Shown piece by piece: positions 1 to 33,900 of a stretch of 64,000 nt of DNA (positions within the stretch are counted from its first letter, which is position 1; each line of letters starts with the position of its first letter). This DNA is from Chondrilla cf. caribensis (lineage: Eukaryota; Porifera; Demospongiae; Chondrillida; Chondrillidae). The notes beneath the pieces are model-generated. The model did no database searches. It was given only the letters and a program-made list of their open reading frames with translations, and had not been told where the DNA came from. Made by a program: the position numbers and the translations under genes. Location of the stretch: assembly GCA_964020155.1 (NCBI GenBank), contig OZ026566.1, forward strand, positions 3,893,014 through 3,957,013, in the 5' to 3' direction.

Positions 1-224
1 ACACTCAGTGTCTGAGGAATCATTGGTCTACACTAAACAGACATGAATTAAAGGTGGAATACATGTTATATACGTAATCACACAGTAACTATATGGTGGT
101 ACCCCCAATATAGTCAAACCTGTGTTGAAGACCACCTATGGTAAGTGATCACTACTTGGCTATCCCATACATAGTCTCAAGTACAGTACCAATCAGTAAA
201 AAAATGAATGTTCAACAGCTATAC

Positions 225-298
225 CTGTTTTCTGAAAACATGTATAGAACAGATATGTATATGTATGATCGGATATTTGAAATCGATAAAGTTGCTTC
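225..298 (-). CDS. Possible further 3' exon of the Death-domain mosaic gene
   Basis: An open stretch of 74 bases lies between a TTGCAG acceptor and a GTATAG donor on the minus strand. Its acceptor accepts the phase-1 junction left by the exon at 892-1041 and it has no stop in that frame. The translation is short and has no recognisable motif. Apart from this, bases 1-891 show nothing I can support as coding. This exon is a guess from splice-site and phase agreement only. Confidence 0.2.
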
Positions 299-891
299 CT
301 GCAATATAAGCAAAACATAAAAGGTATTCAGTTGTCGGCTAACCCTTTAACAACGGAGTACAGCTAGTAACATGAAGAAAGGGATGCAAAATATGGGCAT
401 TTTCCATCATTTCAATCTGAAATTCCTGTATTTTGCAGACTTTGCAGAAATTGAATAAATTCCTCAAGTATTCACATTTGTTGGAACATAAATTGTTTCT
501 AAACTGGTTATTACCGAGCAGATTAGCGAGGTTAATTGATTGTGATCTTTTGTTAGCGGGGTATGAAGTTGCAGCCCACGCATCTGATTGGTCTCAAGTG
601 TGGCAATGAAATTTTTCCAGCTAGATTTTTCGGCCAATATAGGAAAGCCATTTTGACGGACATTTTATTGTGACATCACGGTGATGCCATTGAAGACAAA
701 ATCAATATTCTACTCTACATAAATCCAAGCATTTGCAAGGTTTTGAACTTGTTCACAACTAGATTATAAAGTGAGTAAATGCACCAAATTGGTTTTAAAC
801 CATTACAGAAGCCATTCAACAGAATCACTTTAAGATTACGCAGTGTGGGAGTGCACACCTACTTCGCAGGAGCCAGTACAGTACTACTTAC

Positions 892-21280
<20,389 letters not shown>

Positions 21281-21329
21281 TGCTAGACTAGACTGAAATT
21301 TAATTATACCACCATGTCACTCTGTAATA

Positions 21330-22046
21330 TCGTTTTCACATGGACACCGTAAAACGGGTTGAACCCGGGTCGATTTAAATTGGGTTCCACATGCTTTCAA
21401 CCCAATGACCATTCACATGGGTCAACAAGATTCGCATATTGTGTAAATGTTTAATTTCAGGAACATGGCGACATTGGGTGTTCTCCTTGTATTGTTTTTG
21501 TTGTGGCATCGTCTGAGGTGTAGAGCTCGTAGACGGTAACTAAGGGACAGGTATATGACAAGAAGAGCAGTTATGAACCGTTTCGCAGAAGTATAGACTT
21601 TGCAGACTGCTCATTTTGTGGCTTTCTTGTTCACTCGGCGTTCGATCGCATGTCAGGCCAGCAGAAATTTTTGAATGAAGCCTGAAAACCCTTCGTTTTT
21701 GACTGAAATTGCTGGTATCTGGTCCGATAGAGAATGGAAACACAATTTTTGTGTTAGCAGGGCCACTTTCAACTTTTTATGCCGGAAATTAAAGTGTTCT
21801 CTCGAAAGGCAACATATTGTGAGGGAGTCATTGTCAAAACTGAGCAATAAACCGAGTCAAACTACTACATATAAAAAGCAAGGCTTTGATTTCATCGTCA
21901 CTCCACGTTCGTCCTACTTGCGCCGCCATCTTTAACTTGCTTCCAACTCACTTGCAACCAGGTCAAACCCTACTTTTTACAAGTGTTCAACTCGGAATTC
22001 TAACCTGGGTTCAACCCAGTTTTGTAACGTCATGTGAATGCAGTGA
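21330..22046 (+). mobile_element. Harbinger-like relic with terminal inverted repeats
   Basis: The left end (TTTCACATG..AAACGGGTTGAACCCGGGT) matches the inverse of the right end (ATTCACATG..AAACTGGGTTGAACCCAGGT). A plus-strand frame at 21675-21935 reads DREWKHNFCVSRATFNFLC, the N-terminal pattern of PIF/Harbinger transposases, then ends. The element lies just upstream of the putative first exon of the mosaic gene. Confidence 0.6.
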
Positions 22047-22411
22047 CTACAGTACATACCCGGGGTATATTTCAGACCTCATAAGTGATATACACTGTTT
22101 TCTTACTGAAAGGAAGTTATTGCCGAGTGTAAAAGAGGTTATCTAATTCGGTTGCTAGTGGACTCTGATTGAGGTCACACATTTAATTACTATCAGGCGA
22201 GAAAAACTTTTTATTTTGGCCAATTTGCACTTCGTTTGAGCGCAAATTGTCTAGGTCAAATTGTTCAGTGACAATTCGTCCAACTGATTACAAGGGGGCA
22301 TGAACGTACTACAAACGTAGGGGTGATAGTTTGTGCCGGTTGCCAGGGTTTGTCTAGAAATGGATAGAAAATGCACTTATCGCCCGATGACGTCATACAT
22401 CAAAGGCACCG

Positions 22412-22442
22412 CCCGGGCAGTAAATCGTTTACTGCCCGGGCA
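22412..22442. repeat. Perfect 14-bp hairpin, 3-base loop
   Basis: GCCCGGGCAGTAAA, then TCG, then TTTACTGCCCGGGC. The surrounding sequence (about 22047-22680) has no supported gene. No second copy was noticed in the window. Confidence 0.9.
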
Positions 22443-22681
22443 ATAAGTTGGCTAAGCGCCCAGTTTATAATAACAATGCCCTTTTAAGGAAAGGTAATCA
22501 ATTACGTTATGCAAACTACAATGAATAACTAAAGCTAGAGTTTGTTACTAAAAATAGATTTAGACCGATATCGCTAAAGTCGTCTATAGGAACATATCCT
22601 TTAGTAAACTCTTCGAAATCTCCGTCAAGGACATTGAAACTGAAACATCTTCTAGCGTGAGGTGGAAATTTCGTCTTAATA

Positions 22682-23667
22682 CCGTATAGCGGGAAAATTT
22701 CGCGAGGTTAAAATTTCGCGTTTTTCGCGATTTGGTCCAATTCGCGAAAGTTTATTCGCGAAATCCTTAGTCGCTAAAATATAGGCCGCCATTTTTTTCT
22801 GCATTGTTCCACTGTTTAAGCGTTCGGATTCGGTCATGGCATTGCTAAAGTACTTTTACGTTAAGTCCAAGTCTCTCCCTGACCCTAACGGGCCCTTGTC
22901 AAGCACTGTGAAACCACAGGCAATAGAAAGTGCCAACCGAAAGGTATCTGCCCTCCTCGCGTCCGAATGCAGCTCGAAACATGGCTCCGGACCTTCGCGC
23001 GGCCCGTACATGAAGTTCTCGCCTGAACAGAAGGCCCAGGTTGCTAGGTACGCCATAGAATCAGGAAATAAACGGGCGGTAGCTTGCTTTGGCTGGGGCT
23101 TCATTCTCGTAGAAGCCAGAATCATCTGGACCTTGGACACAGCGCTGGAATCACCCGAAAACGTCAGCGTGCAAGGTAGTTCCAATCCTCCTTGAGGCAA
23201 ATCCGCTGAGTGTCTTCTAGGACCAGTGACGGTGCAAAGAATCGTGCCGTTTCGCTCTAAAAATAGCGCACATAGCCTTGACATCTTCTTCGGAACGTGC
23301 CCAACTGTTTCGCCATTTTTCTTCATCGCAACCACATAGCGATCAGCAGGATTGGCACTCTCCCTTGCACATTCTAGCTCTTCTCCCACTGTAGCGTCCC
23401 AGATGCTCTTGTACACGTGATAACCTCTTATGCAGCTCTCAACCGTGAATGTTGCTGTTGAGCTTGCAGCCATAGCCAAAACAACACTCTCAAGAACTTA
23501 AAAACGCGAAATATCGGAATACAAACGCGAAATACCAACACACAAATCGCGAAATTAATACCGCGAAATGCTTGTTTGAGCGCAAAATCGCGAAATTAAT
23601 ACCGCGAAATGCTTGTTTGAGCGCAAAATCGCGAAATTTTCTTCCGCGAATTTTTCCCGCTGTACGG
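22682..23667. mobile_element. TA-flanked element carrying a HIRAN-like frame
   Basis: Terminal repeats CCGTATAGCGGGAAAATTTC and, inverted, CCGTACAGCGGGAAAAATTC are bounded by TA. Inside, a plus-strand frame (22836-23195) starts MALLKYFYVKSKSLPDPNG and includes KFSPEQKAQVARYAIESGNK, a helix-turn-helix-like start seen in element proteins. A minus-strand frame (23479-22856) carries a HIRAN-like domain. The two meet near 23090-23100, which looks like a deletion joining the two ends of a longer two-gene element. Confidence 0.7.
22856..23479 (-). CDS. HIRAN-like domain protein inside a DNA transposon
   Basis: The 207-codon frame has a HIRAN-like domain in roughly residues 13-110: ESCIRGYHVYKSIWDATVGE, then NPADRYVVAMKKNGETVGHV, and RRHSADLPQGGLELPCTLTF. 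HIRAN domains bind DNA ends in SNF2-type remodellers such as HLTF; transposon-borne versions of this general look are common in invertebrate genomes (from memory). The last 90 or so residues are antisense to the facing frame and are probably not real protein. Confidence 0.55.
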   Translation of the reverse strand: MAMAASSTATFTVESCIRGYHVYKSIWDATVGEELECARESANPADRYVVAMKKNGETVGHVPKKMSRLCALFLERNGTILCTVTGPRRHSADLPQGGLELPCTLTFSGDSSAVSKVQMILASTRMKPQPKQATARLFPDSMAYLATWAFCSGENFMYGPREGPEPCFELHSDARRADTFRLALSIACGFTVLDKGPLGSGRDLDLT

Positions 23668-23847
23668 TAGTCGATGGTTTTAGAGAAGAGGTTCGTGGAC
23701 GTTTAGCCATATTTACCACACGATAAAACACTAAAAAGTATCTTAGGACGCTTATGATGTATTTAAATGGAAGCAGAAGCTATTCTCTTGCATATCTGTG
23801 CTGTTTTAAATTCAAACGATCGTACTCCCCAATCCCCTGCAGCGATA

Positions 23848-23938
23848 AGCGAGTTACTACCCGACTTCTATTACGTAACGAATCGAATTCGCCCCTCCGA
23901 CAATAAATTCGTTACGTAATAGAAGTCGGGTAGTAACT
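23848..23938. repeat. Near-perfect foldback with arms of about 32 bp
   Basis: AGTTACTACCCGACTTCTAT and onward to AACGAAT is answered by ATTCGTTACGTAATAGAAGT and onward to GGTAGTAACT, separated by about 27 bases. No frame lies inside. Confidence 0.9.
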
Positions 23939-23939
23939 A

Positions 23940-26900
23940 TTACTTACATTTTCGTTCCTAGTGGTGGGAAATTTGCAACTAGATAACTGTGGCACTTGAA
24001 ACGCACAAGATGTTTAAAATCTTTGATTTGAGTTGATTTTTGACTTTGCTTTGCATGGAAGTGGGTTTATCATTATGCCATTCAGGTGTAGGAATTGATC
24101 AACCACAATGACTTCCATTTTTGGTGGACTTTTATGGATACATTACCGATGCAATACACGTGCAAACACATAGTAACACATACGTACATGACTGGTACAG
24201 CCAGGTACATGTGTACACTGCACTAATAGGATGTACATTAACACTACAGACATCATAAATGCATACTAGGGTATACAATAAAATGAAGAGCCCCACCATG
24301 CAATACCGACACGTGTATGTAAGCAACCTCACCTTGAACATGACAAAAATCTTCCAACATCGCAACAGGACACATGATGGAATGGTCCGGTGCCACTTTC
24401 TCCAGCATAGTCTTCACAGTATTGTTTTACTGTATTTGTGATTGGAGCATGAGCTAAGAAGGATAAAATAGATCCCTAGCTCTATCACTAATATTAGTAT
24501 CTGTGAGAAGTGCAGATGCAAATCATCTTATCCATCATCAAATCAATCCATATTGGAAACAAAAACATATGTCAACATGAAACAATTGACAATAAAATAC
24601 AATTACTGCAGTGGTAAGGTTGATGTTATGATAGTAAGAACAGTTACATATATTTTATGGCTTGGTATTACTATACATTGCAAAAGTTTTGGGACTGAAA
24701 AATTTGGTGATTCCCCCACCAGAAAGAGGGGGCAGAGAGTTTTGCAGATGTATTTTAGGGGCTGCCACAGGCAGCCCCTATATTGTTTTCATTTTGACTT
24801 ATAGTATGTAACGCTTGATATAGATATATATGATATGTGTTCTTCTGCGTAACTTCAACAATGAATTTATATTATACGTAAGTTATATTGTGCTAAAGAA
24901 AGATGGCCGATTTCAAAAGCCAACAATTAGAAATTGGGCTAGAATTCATGTGCTGAAGCTTCACCAAACGTAATAACTTCAGCGAAGGTTCTTCTAAACC
25001 TAAGAAAGCCACCCAAGTAATTCGAGTGGGGGGGGGGGGCAGCAGCCCCACAAGTTTTTGAAGTCGAATTACTTGTACATGATTGAAATGATGGCTATTA
25101 TAGTCATTATTGCTTTACATTGCATTGTATATACATTTACATTGCATTACTGCTTCATTGACTATCATTATATTCTACTTTGCTTCATACACCCAAATGA
25201 ACAGCTTTCATTAATATTCAGTGATCGTCTACCATTTTAGAATGATCACATCATTAATCATGCCTCCTCATATGACTTTCGAAAAATCATATGAGGAGGC
25301 AAAAATACAAAAATATTTGTAAATAAACATTAATTTTTACAAATGGGCCTATTCACAAATTTCATGAAAATTTTATAATCCACGGTTAAATATAGCTGGA
25401 AATATTGGCAAGAAGAATATTTGGTGATTTGAGACTAATTTAAACTTTGGCAGTTTTTATTTTGGACTTCCGGTGGGTTATAATTATATTCATAGCTTAT
25501 GAATATATTATAATACAATTGAATGAAGAAACGATTGCATCATAAGGCTATGCATTTCTGAGCCATAATTCGGTGAGTTTCAATTTGGCGGTAGATTCGA
25601 AAATTGCCAATTCCCCAATAATTTCCTGGCCAATATTTCCGGTAGTTTGTGGTTTTGTTGTGTGGGGTCCTTGCAGGGGTCGAATTGGGTTTCTGAGGTT
25701 AAAGGCTCTGAGGATGGTAAATACCTGTGAGAGTACAGTAGAACCCCTCATATCAGAGCGATGTAGGACCAAGGGTGCCCATAATTATGAAATTGCCTGT
25801 AACTAAGAAACTGACGATTTATCAGATTAGTATAGCAATGAGGATAGAAAAGATGATATTCAGTCATCCCTGCATATGTATGTAAGGATACAATAATATC
25901 AGTTTTTACATATTCTTAGTTCTCAAATCAATTGAAGTATAAAAGCAGTGATGTTCGCTTGAGGTTTTGTACTCTTTTCACTGTTTTGTCTGTGTCCAAG
26001 CTTTCACAAGTAGCTTAAACTTGTGAATGACATTCTCCCCAGTAAATCAAGTTGCTCCCCTGCACTTGAATTAATAGAACATCTCGTTTAGGTTTAAAAG
26101 AACCATTGGTGAAGATATTACGCCAGTAAAGCGGTTGCGCTCAAATTGTAGCCCAATTTCTAATTTTCAGCGTTTCAAAATTGGCCATCTTTTTCGCACA
26201 AATATAATATAAACTCACTATTGTGGGTATGTGCAGAAATACATATTTAAGACACTGTTTAGGATTTCATTCCCACATGCCTATATGGTCCACAAAAGCA
26301 CAAATCAAAGTAGCCAAGCTAACTGTAAAACAGGTTCCGTGGTCTGGATATATTCATTTATGTCTATTATACAACACTGGCCAAAATTTATTCTTGAACT
26401 AACAAGTAAATGAGTTATTGTCACAATGCTGAAAGATGTACGTGTAGATATGTACCATTACAATATTGTTTAGAAATAAATATATACATATGAACAATTT
26501 TGTCTAGTACAGCTAAGGCATTGAATAACTAGTAGACTACTCGATCATAGACTATACTCCATACAGTGACTGCCTGGATCTGATTTGATTTAAATCCACA
26601 TGCAGAGAGCTACTTATTTCAAAAATATACATTAATTATATATATATATATATATAATACAATATGTATGTATAATCACTGGGTGCCTTGTGAAGTAGCC
26701 TCTGGCTAAAGGTCTAGTCCCAGTTTAAATACGTTTCCATAAATTTGGCACGTTTAATCAGGGAGACATGCGATTTTGTTAATAATTGACCTAACAATAA
26801 CATCACAAGGTCCTAGGCGGGCTAAGATGTGAAAGATCCCAAGTCAAAAGTCTTGGGTGTACAGACGGTATATCCGGGCTATTTTATACCGGTTATCCTC

Positions 26901-27967
26901 ACTACATCTTAGCCAACCAACTATAACCATTGGGTCAAGTGAAGAACGCGATCGTTAGTCATTTGGTAATTACCATACCTGTGGCCACAATAGTGATCGT
27001 GTTCTTCATGCAGTTGATCTTAACCCGTACTTAATAAAACCATTTTGAGAACTATTAACAGCCGGGTGGTCCTAATTACCCCGTTTTGCCCTCAGTAGTC
27101 GTGAAATGGTATAACTACGGTACGTAGTACTGTATATACTCACCAGATGAACGTTAATCCAAGAATAGGAGCCAGAGACTTTGGTGACCTACTGCGCGAG
27201 CGCTGAATCGACGGAATTGAATTGCGACTTGCATGCATGATCGAAAAATGGCGACTTATATGATGATAATAAATGATATGATGATTAATCCACGTTAATC
27301 AAGTTAAAATCTGCGTTTACGAACTTGGTTACATAGGTATACTTGGAGCGAGTGTGCAAAGACAGTATATTATGTATTATTATTTATTTTTAAAGACTAA
27401 CTCACCTCTTCACCGAGATCATTGACATGAAATTACTTCACTGGTTCAATGTTGAAAGGGTTCAAGGGTGTCCGTTCCAAATTAACTCATTCTACCCTAT
27501 ATCTACACTATCAGTTTTAAATGATATTATGTTATTCTTAACGGTATAATAAATATTGGACAATTTTTAAGCCATACGCTGTTCTTTCGCTCACGTCGTC
27601 CTTTTGTATCAAAGCCATTCTTTGAAATCAAAATTCGATCGAAAATTATCAAATTTCAGTTAAGGAGCTCTCCTAAGTCATCAGTAGACGAATTCAAGCA
27701 AAACTAACTACGAGTACGTTGAGATTAGAAACTCTATTCCATCACATCTCACACGCAACAGAATTGTAAGTAGGCTAGCTGTCCAGACCGTTGCATCATT
27801 TGTGTCCGAAACCACGCCCTCTTGTTGGGCTAGAAGATGAATGGGCGTGATCAGTTCGCGGTGCTTCCCCTTCAAAAATCCCGCTTTTCGTCCCATGTCA
27901 CATGTTTGATTTTCAAATTGAAACCAATCTGGGTATTCGTACCGCAGCGCACAAAAGAAACATTACT
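23940..27967. other. Gene-poor stretch with hairpins and MITE ends
   Basis: I see no supported exon here. It holds a 10-bp GC-rich hairpin (24757-24779, AGGGGCTGCC ACA GGCAGCCCCT), a second hairpin (25259-25302, TGCCTCCTCATATGA and its inverse), a run of G near 25030, a single pogo-type MITE end near 25735, an AT dinucleotide run near 26640, and a 9-11 bp inverted pair GGCTAAGATGT/ACATCTTAGCC around 26818-26911. The last few hundred bases should contain the SCYL1 promoter. Confidence 0.6.
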
Positions 27968-30900
27968 ATGTTCACCAAGTTATCTAGTATTTTGTCAACA
28001 CTAACAACCGCAGGGAGTCCCAAAGATTTTCCTTATGTTTTGAACACAGAAAATGAGGAGGTTGTATCTCTTTGGCATTGCTCTACAGCCACGAGAAACG
28101 TAATTACGTCTATGTTTTCACTGTTATTCTATTACGTTGCTGTTAACCCCACCATAGTATTATTTCTATATGTACATAGTCTGATGGCAGTAGAGTCGCT
28201 GTATTATCATGTTCTCTGACTGGCAAAAGTGATATCGAAGTGAGTAAAGCCTTATATCATGAGGTATATATATATTATAGTCATCATCATCACTTATAAT
28301 ATATAAGGTATCAGTGCTATGTCAACCATATATGATCCAAACAATATGTATAAGTGTTTGTGCGACAGTAAGTAGACTTATCATAGTTGGACCTCTAGCG
28401 TGATACTGATAGTCATTTTATGTTTGTGTTGGATGTTTCTCATTTTGTTGTATTTGTGTAGCTCAAAGCTGTGCAAATTGCTCATACTAAATTAAAAACT
28501 ATGCGTCATCCAAATATATTGAAATATCTGGATGGTTATGAGGTAAGTAAAACAGCGAGCAAGATATGTATAGAATATTCCAAGTGGACTTGTTTTATTT
28601 ATAGACACCTGAAAAAGTGAGCATCGTGATTGAAGAAGCCGTGTCACTTAAAAGGGCCCTAGATGAACACATATCCTGCACATTCTTCATGAAATATGGG
28701 ATTTTGCAATTATTGGTTTGTTTCATTAGTATGATGAAGTTGTGATGTGAAATTATGTGTCTTTTTTGGATACCTACAGCGTGGATTGGATTTTCTCAAC
28801 AACCAGTGTAAAATTGTACATGGCAATATCAGTTTGTCATCTGTATTTGTGGATTCAGCTTTGGAATGGAAACTAGCAGGACTGGAGTACTCACATGGTG
28901 TGGATGAACAACCTCCACCGAAGCCACCAGGTCTATCAAAGTATGTTCCTCCAGAAATGACCAAGGGCAGACCCAAGAAATGCCCCATATATTCCACCGA
29001 CATGTGGGGTCTGGGGGTACTCATCTATGAACTGTACAATGGAGAACTGCAGAACACGTCAGATCTTAGGAACACAAGAAAGGTATTGTGTGCAGCTACA
29101 GAATATCAAGCTACATTGACATTCCATTACTTACTTCTACAGATTCCCAAGGACCTAGTACCTCATTACTGTACTCTTGTCTCTGCAAACCCTAACTCTC
29201 GACCAAATCCAAAAGATCTTCTTGAAGAAATGAGATCACATGGGAGTTATCTCTCAGATCCGATGATATCCATTGCATTGGGTATTGAAGAACTACATGT
29301 ATGTACCCTGTGCACTACAGTCATGATATAACCCTTGGATCCACACCTGTTTTCCGTCATTACTGTGTATGTGAATACTCTTACCTATGAGGCATAGAAA
29401 TTGCTCCTTGTGTGTGCGTAGTGTTGTTGTACTGTCTGTATACCTCCGGCAGTGACTGGTCTTCCAGTGCTGAGTAGACAAAAACAGTGACACTGTTGTG
29501 TCAATATTTTTTTACTCCCTCGGCACCTTCGTCTTATTAGGTCATGGAGGCCGCACAACGTAAGACCTTCTTAGAGACTCTAAACAAACATTTAGAGCAA
29601 TTTCCGAAGCCGTTCTGTACACAAAAGGTGTTAACGAGTCTTCTTAACACGTTCGAGTTCTCCAACGCAGGAACGACCATCCTCGAACCACTCTTCAAGG
29701 TAAACTGACCACATCTGGTTTGGTGTCTATTTATATACATGTATAATAGTACTGTATTATGGTGTTGATTTATATGATAGTATTGTCAAGTATGAGGCTG
29801 ATCCTAACATGCCTGTATACTTATGGCTGTGATGTCATGTGTATTTGAACTTCAATCAGCTAATCACATGGTGTACTTGTGCATGTATCTGTTCCCACAT
29901 CCATTTCAAAATCATTCATGGCAAATTGAGATTCTGACCAAGGGCAACTCTCTGTCCGTAACCTCTTAATGAAAGGGAAAATGATGTTTATGAACTGTGC
30001 CTTATGTAGTTTCAATGTTATTGTACGTCTTCTCACAACAGATTGCACAATACCTTGAGGATGCAGAATATCAAGCTAAGATTGTTCCTTGTGTGGTGAA
30101 ATTGTTCAGCTCAACCGACAGAGCAACAAGAATACAACTTCTGCAAAAGGTAAGTCAAATGACCTTGTATGGCTGCTTGTTTACATGATCCAATTCATGT
30201 GTGCATGTAGATGAATCGCTACGTTGAGCACATCCGGACTTCGACTGCAAGCAGTGATATCTTCCCCAGTGTAGCACTAGGGTTCACAGACACTGTACAG
30301 GCAGTCAGGGAAGAGACTGTTAAGGTGAGGTTGTACCTCTGTGTTGTTGTATCTGTTGAGTTGGTATTACCACTATCTCTGATGGTCCACCAGTCGATGG
30401 TGCTCTTAGCTCCAAAGCTGAATGGAAATATTCTCAACAATCAACTTCTTAAATATCTTGCAAAATCCCAGATGGACCAAGTGGTATGTTTGTAAAATGT
30501 ACATGTACACATTTTACAGTGTCATAATTCTTGTTAATTTGTGACGTGTGAAGGTGAAACGAAATATTCAGTCATTGAACTGTGTGAAGATTTCCTACAT
30601 ACACATTGCTTTCATGCTTCACTCAACTTGACAGGCTTCTTGTGTTCCTATGTATAATATACATACGTAGTTGTATGCATGTGTACCAAAGTACCTTCAA
30701 TAGTCGACTATTCTCCCTTCAGCCCACTATCAGAACAAACACCACCATTGTTATCAGCAAGATAGCATCACAGCTTGATAAGAGTGTAGGTGGAGTCTGC
30801 ATAAGTATGTGTATTAATGTACCTATGTACAATATAGCTGTGGAACTTGAGTTCATTTGGTTTCCTATGATTGCTCACTTACAGCAGTTCACAACCAGTA

Positions 30901-33900
30901 CAGTATATAATAGGTACATAAATTAAGTTACGTATGTAAACTCAAGATAATAATTCCTCTGTGGGAGGATCTCCCATTGTTAGATGGTCATGTCTGCTGA
31001 AAGGTCTTGTTTTCTTATGTTAACATTGTGTAGAGCATGTAGTAAAGGGATTCAGATTGTGGGTAGTACACTAGTGAAGAAGTAATCCATTGTCTTGTGA
31101 TTCTGCTGTCCTGTTTATGAATGTGAATATTCATGAATCGCTGTCCCTGTCATTGGATGCAACTTTGTCTTGATCTCCTCATTCATTTTACATAGCTACA
31201 GCACCTACTTATGTACACACCTTAGTATGTACCTTAGTACCTAGTGGATTAACGAGAATGTACTGCAGGTACAGTACACACGTTCACAGGAAGATTAGCT
31301 GGGAACTCTTATTACTGGCTGTGTACTGTATTGGAGTGTTCTCGTGTTGCATAAACAACTCGTACCTAATATTGTATTTCATGTTTACTTTCACCTGTAG
31401 ACCCAACAGAGAGTGCTTTCCTCAGCATTTCTGAGGGGAATACGAGATCCTTTCATCCCTGCCAAGATGGCTGCCCTAGGAGGCCTCTGTGCAACCAGTT
31501 CATTGTACACTCCTTCTGATATGGCTACTAAGATCATCCCTGCAGTGTCTGCTGTGCTCATCGACCCAAACAAGGAAGTACGGGAAAGGGTGAGGACATC
31601 GAGCCATTCTGCTGCTCAGTCTTGACAATACCTGTTGGCATTCATGTCCATGAATGTATGTACATGCACATGTGCGTGTTACAACTGTGTCTGAAGTTGT
31701 GTGAAGACACTGTGGGCATGGGGTGGGGTAGGGCTTAGCTAAAAGTATTTGGGTCTTGGAAAATAGAAATGGTGTAGCAGTGTACTGATATATATTATAC
31801 AGACATTGTGTTGATGCATCTTTCTGTTCAAAAATACTATCATCCTTATCAGGTGATCCATTAAGGAGTGGGGGAGGCTACACTAGAATTATATTCATAT
31901 ATGACCAACTGTGAAACGGTGAATATCATTGAACATCCAGCTCCCCTCCCCTTGTACTCTTGTATACACTTTTACCCCTGTTATAGGGCCACCAGCAAGT
32001 AGGTCATATATATGAATATAATTTATTGTCATGTGAGTTTTGTTTAAGGTGTACTAGTATAAACAGTTACTTGTGATATTTGTTTGGTCAGCACAATGTA
32101 ACCACTAGTGTAGCCTCCCCCACTCCACAGGATCACCTGATATGGAGGATAGTATTTTTGAACAGAAAGATGCATTAACACAATGTCTGCATATATCAGT
32201 ACGCTGCTACACCATTAAATCCACTTTCAAGAAAATTACACTTTCTATTTTCCATGACCCATTTATTGAGTTTACATGGTACCTATGAATGTGGTTTAGA
32301 TGCCCCTCCCTGTCTCTCCCCCTCAGACCACCTGGCTGCTTGTGGTTGTAGAGTATCAACATTGTAGTATGTGCTAAAAATTGTGTAGTGTGTATCTACC
32401 TTGTGCAAGTAGGGATGTATCTATGTATGTGAGAGAGGACGTTTGAGTGTCTCATAACCCTAATATACAGTACATCCCACATGTATGTATTCATGTGTGT
32501 AAGAGATGAATGTGTGTAGGCACTTCTATGGTTTCAGTGACCTAATTGAGCATGTCCTTGTAGGGTTTCACTACCATACAAGCGTTTGTGAAGGAATTAC
32601 AGAAGCATTCAGATGGTATGAAAGGTAGGCGGAAACCTTTGTAGTTGGTACTTCCCCTGGGGTAGTACCCAAACTACCATTATGTGGTATGTACTCACTA
32701 TTGATGTAATTTGTTAGACTCAACTGAGCACGACCAATCAGCTTCCTCCACTACATGGTCCTGGGCTCAAAGTTTGACATCTGCCTTGTACAAGGGTGGC
32801 AGTGGTACCAAGGAGGGAGGGACAAGGAGTGAATCGGACAGTAAACCAAACATAGAGAAGACAGGAGAATCACAGAAGGATCATGGTACATGTCATCCTA
32901 TGCTTCGCTATTGGATGTTATTCCATATCATGTGCCACTTGTATAATATGGTTGGTGTTGTGTACACACCTGTACAAATTTGTTGTGTAGGTAACACATG
33001 CGGTGGTGGTGTTACCATGGTGTTTTGTGTAGCCACAACAGCAGCCTGTCTTTTATGGTTCACAACAGATGTTCATGTTACTGGTATCTCTTTATGGTCT
33101 GTTGACTTCCCTGGGTAGACAAACCCAGTGATATCATTGATCCCAGAGGAGGGACTGTGGGCAGTGATAGAGGAAGGGAGGACCACCAGGTGAGGGCTTG
33201 TGGGACTGTATCATGATTGAATTACATACTAACCACATTGCAGGTAAGGTATACCTACAGTTATACATTTTGGGAGTTTGTTCTGTATGAAGTTGTGAAC
33301 ATAATAGGTATCCTGAGTCATTCTTATGGCTTCACTGTTATCTGTAGCGTATTACTAAGGTTTCTTAGATATGTGAATCTAATAATATACAGCCCCTGTG
33401 AATGCCATTCCTAGGTCTTCACTGTAATCCAATGTTAGTTTACATTACTAAGCTTTCCTGTGCTGACAAAGAACCTGTCAGCATTCCTCAATAAATCATA
33501 TGCTGAAGCTCTATGTAGCTTGTTGTGCAACTTATCACTTATCTCCTTTCTTGTAGCTGACTCAGCACCAACCAACTCAGGATGAGGACAACACTGTTGA
33601 AGGATGGGGAGATGATGACGATGAATGGGAGAGCCTTGAACAAGAAGGCACCAAGGTACCTCAGTCTGTGAACACAAGCAATGTAGGAGACAGTGAGGAC
33701 TGGGGGGAGTGGGGGGAAGATTTGGACTTACCACAGGTGAGACATCTAGGAGACATCTAGGATAAGCTGGGGATGGAGGTCAGTGAGTGATTTCAATTTC
33801 CTGTCTCTGTCCAATGCACATTCAGCCTACTGCTGCCATGAAGTCCAAACATCAGTATTCCCAAAAGAAAGGTGAGTATGGGAGGGGGAGGGATTACTTT

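Noticed and set aside
26818..26980. GGCTAAGATGT-containing segment resembling the start of U2 snRNA
   Set aside because: The match is only about nine bases and the rest does not follow U2; the motif is explained by a short inverted repeat.
27708..27896. Minus-strand frame MGRKAGFLKGKHRELITPIH just upstream of SCYL1, ending near a possible donor
   Set aside because: It could be the first exon of a divergent gene, but I found no following exon toward 24 kb and no motif.
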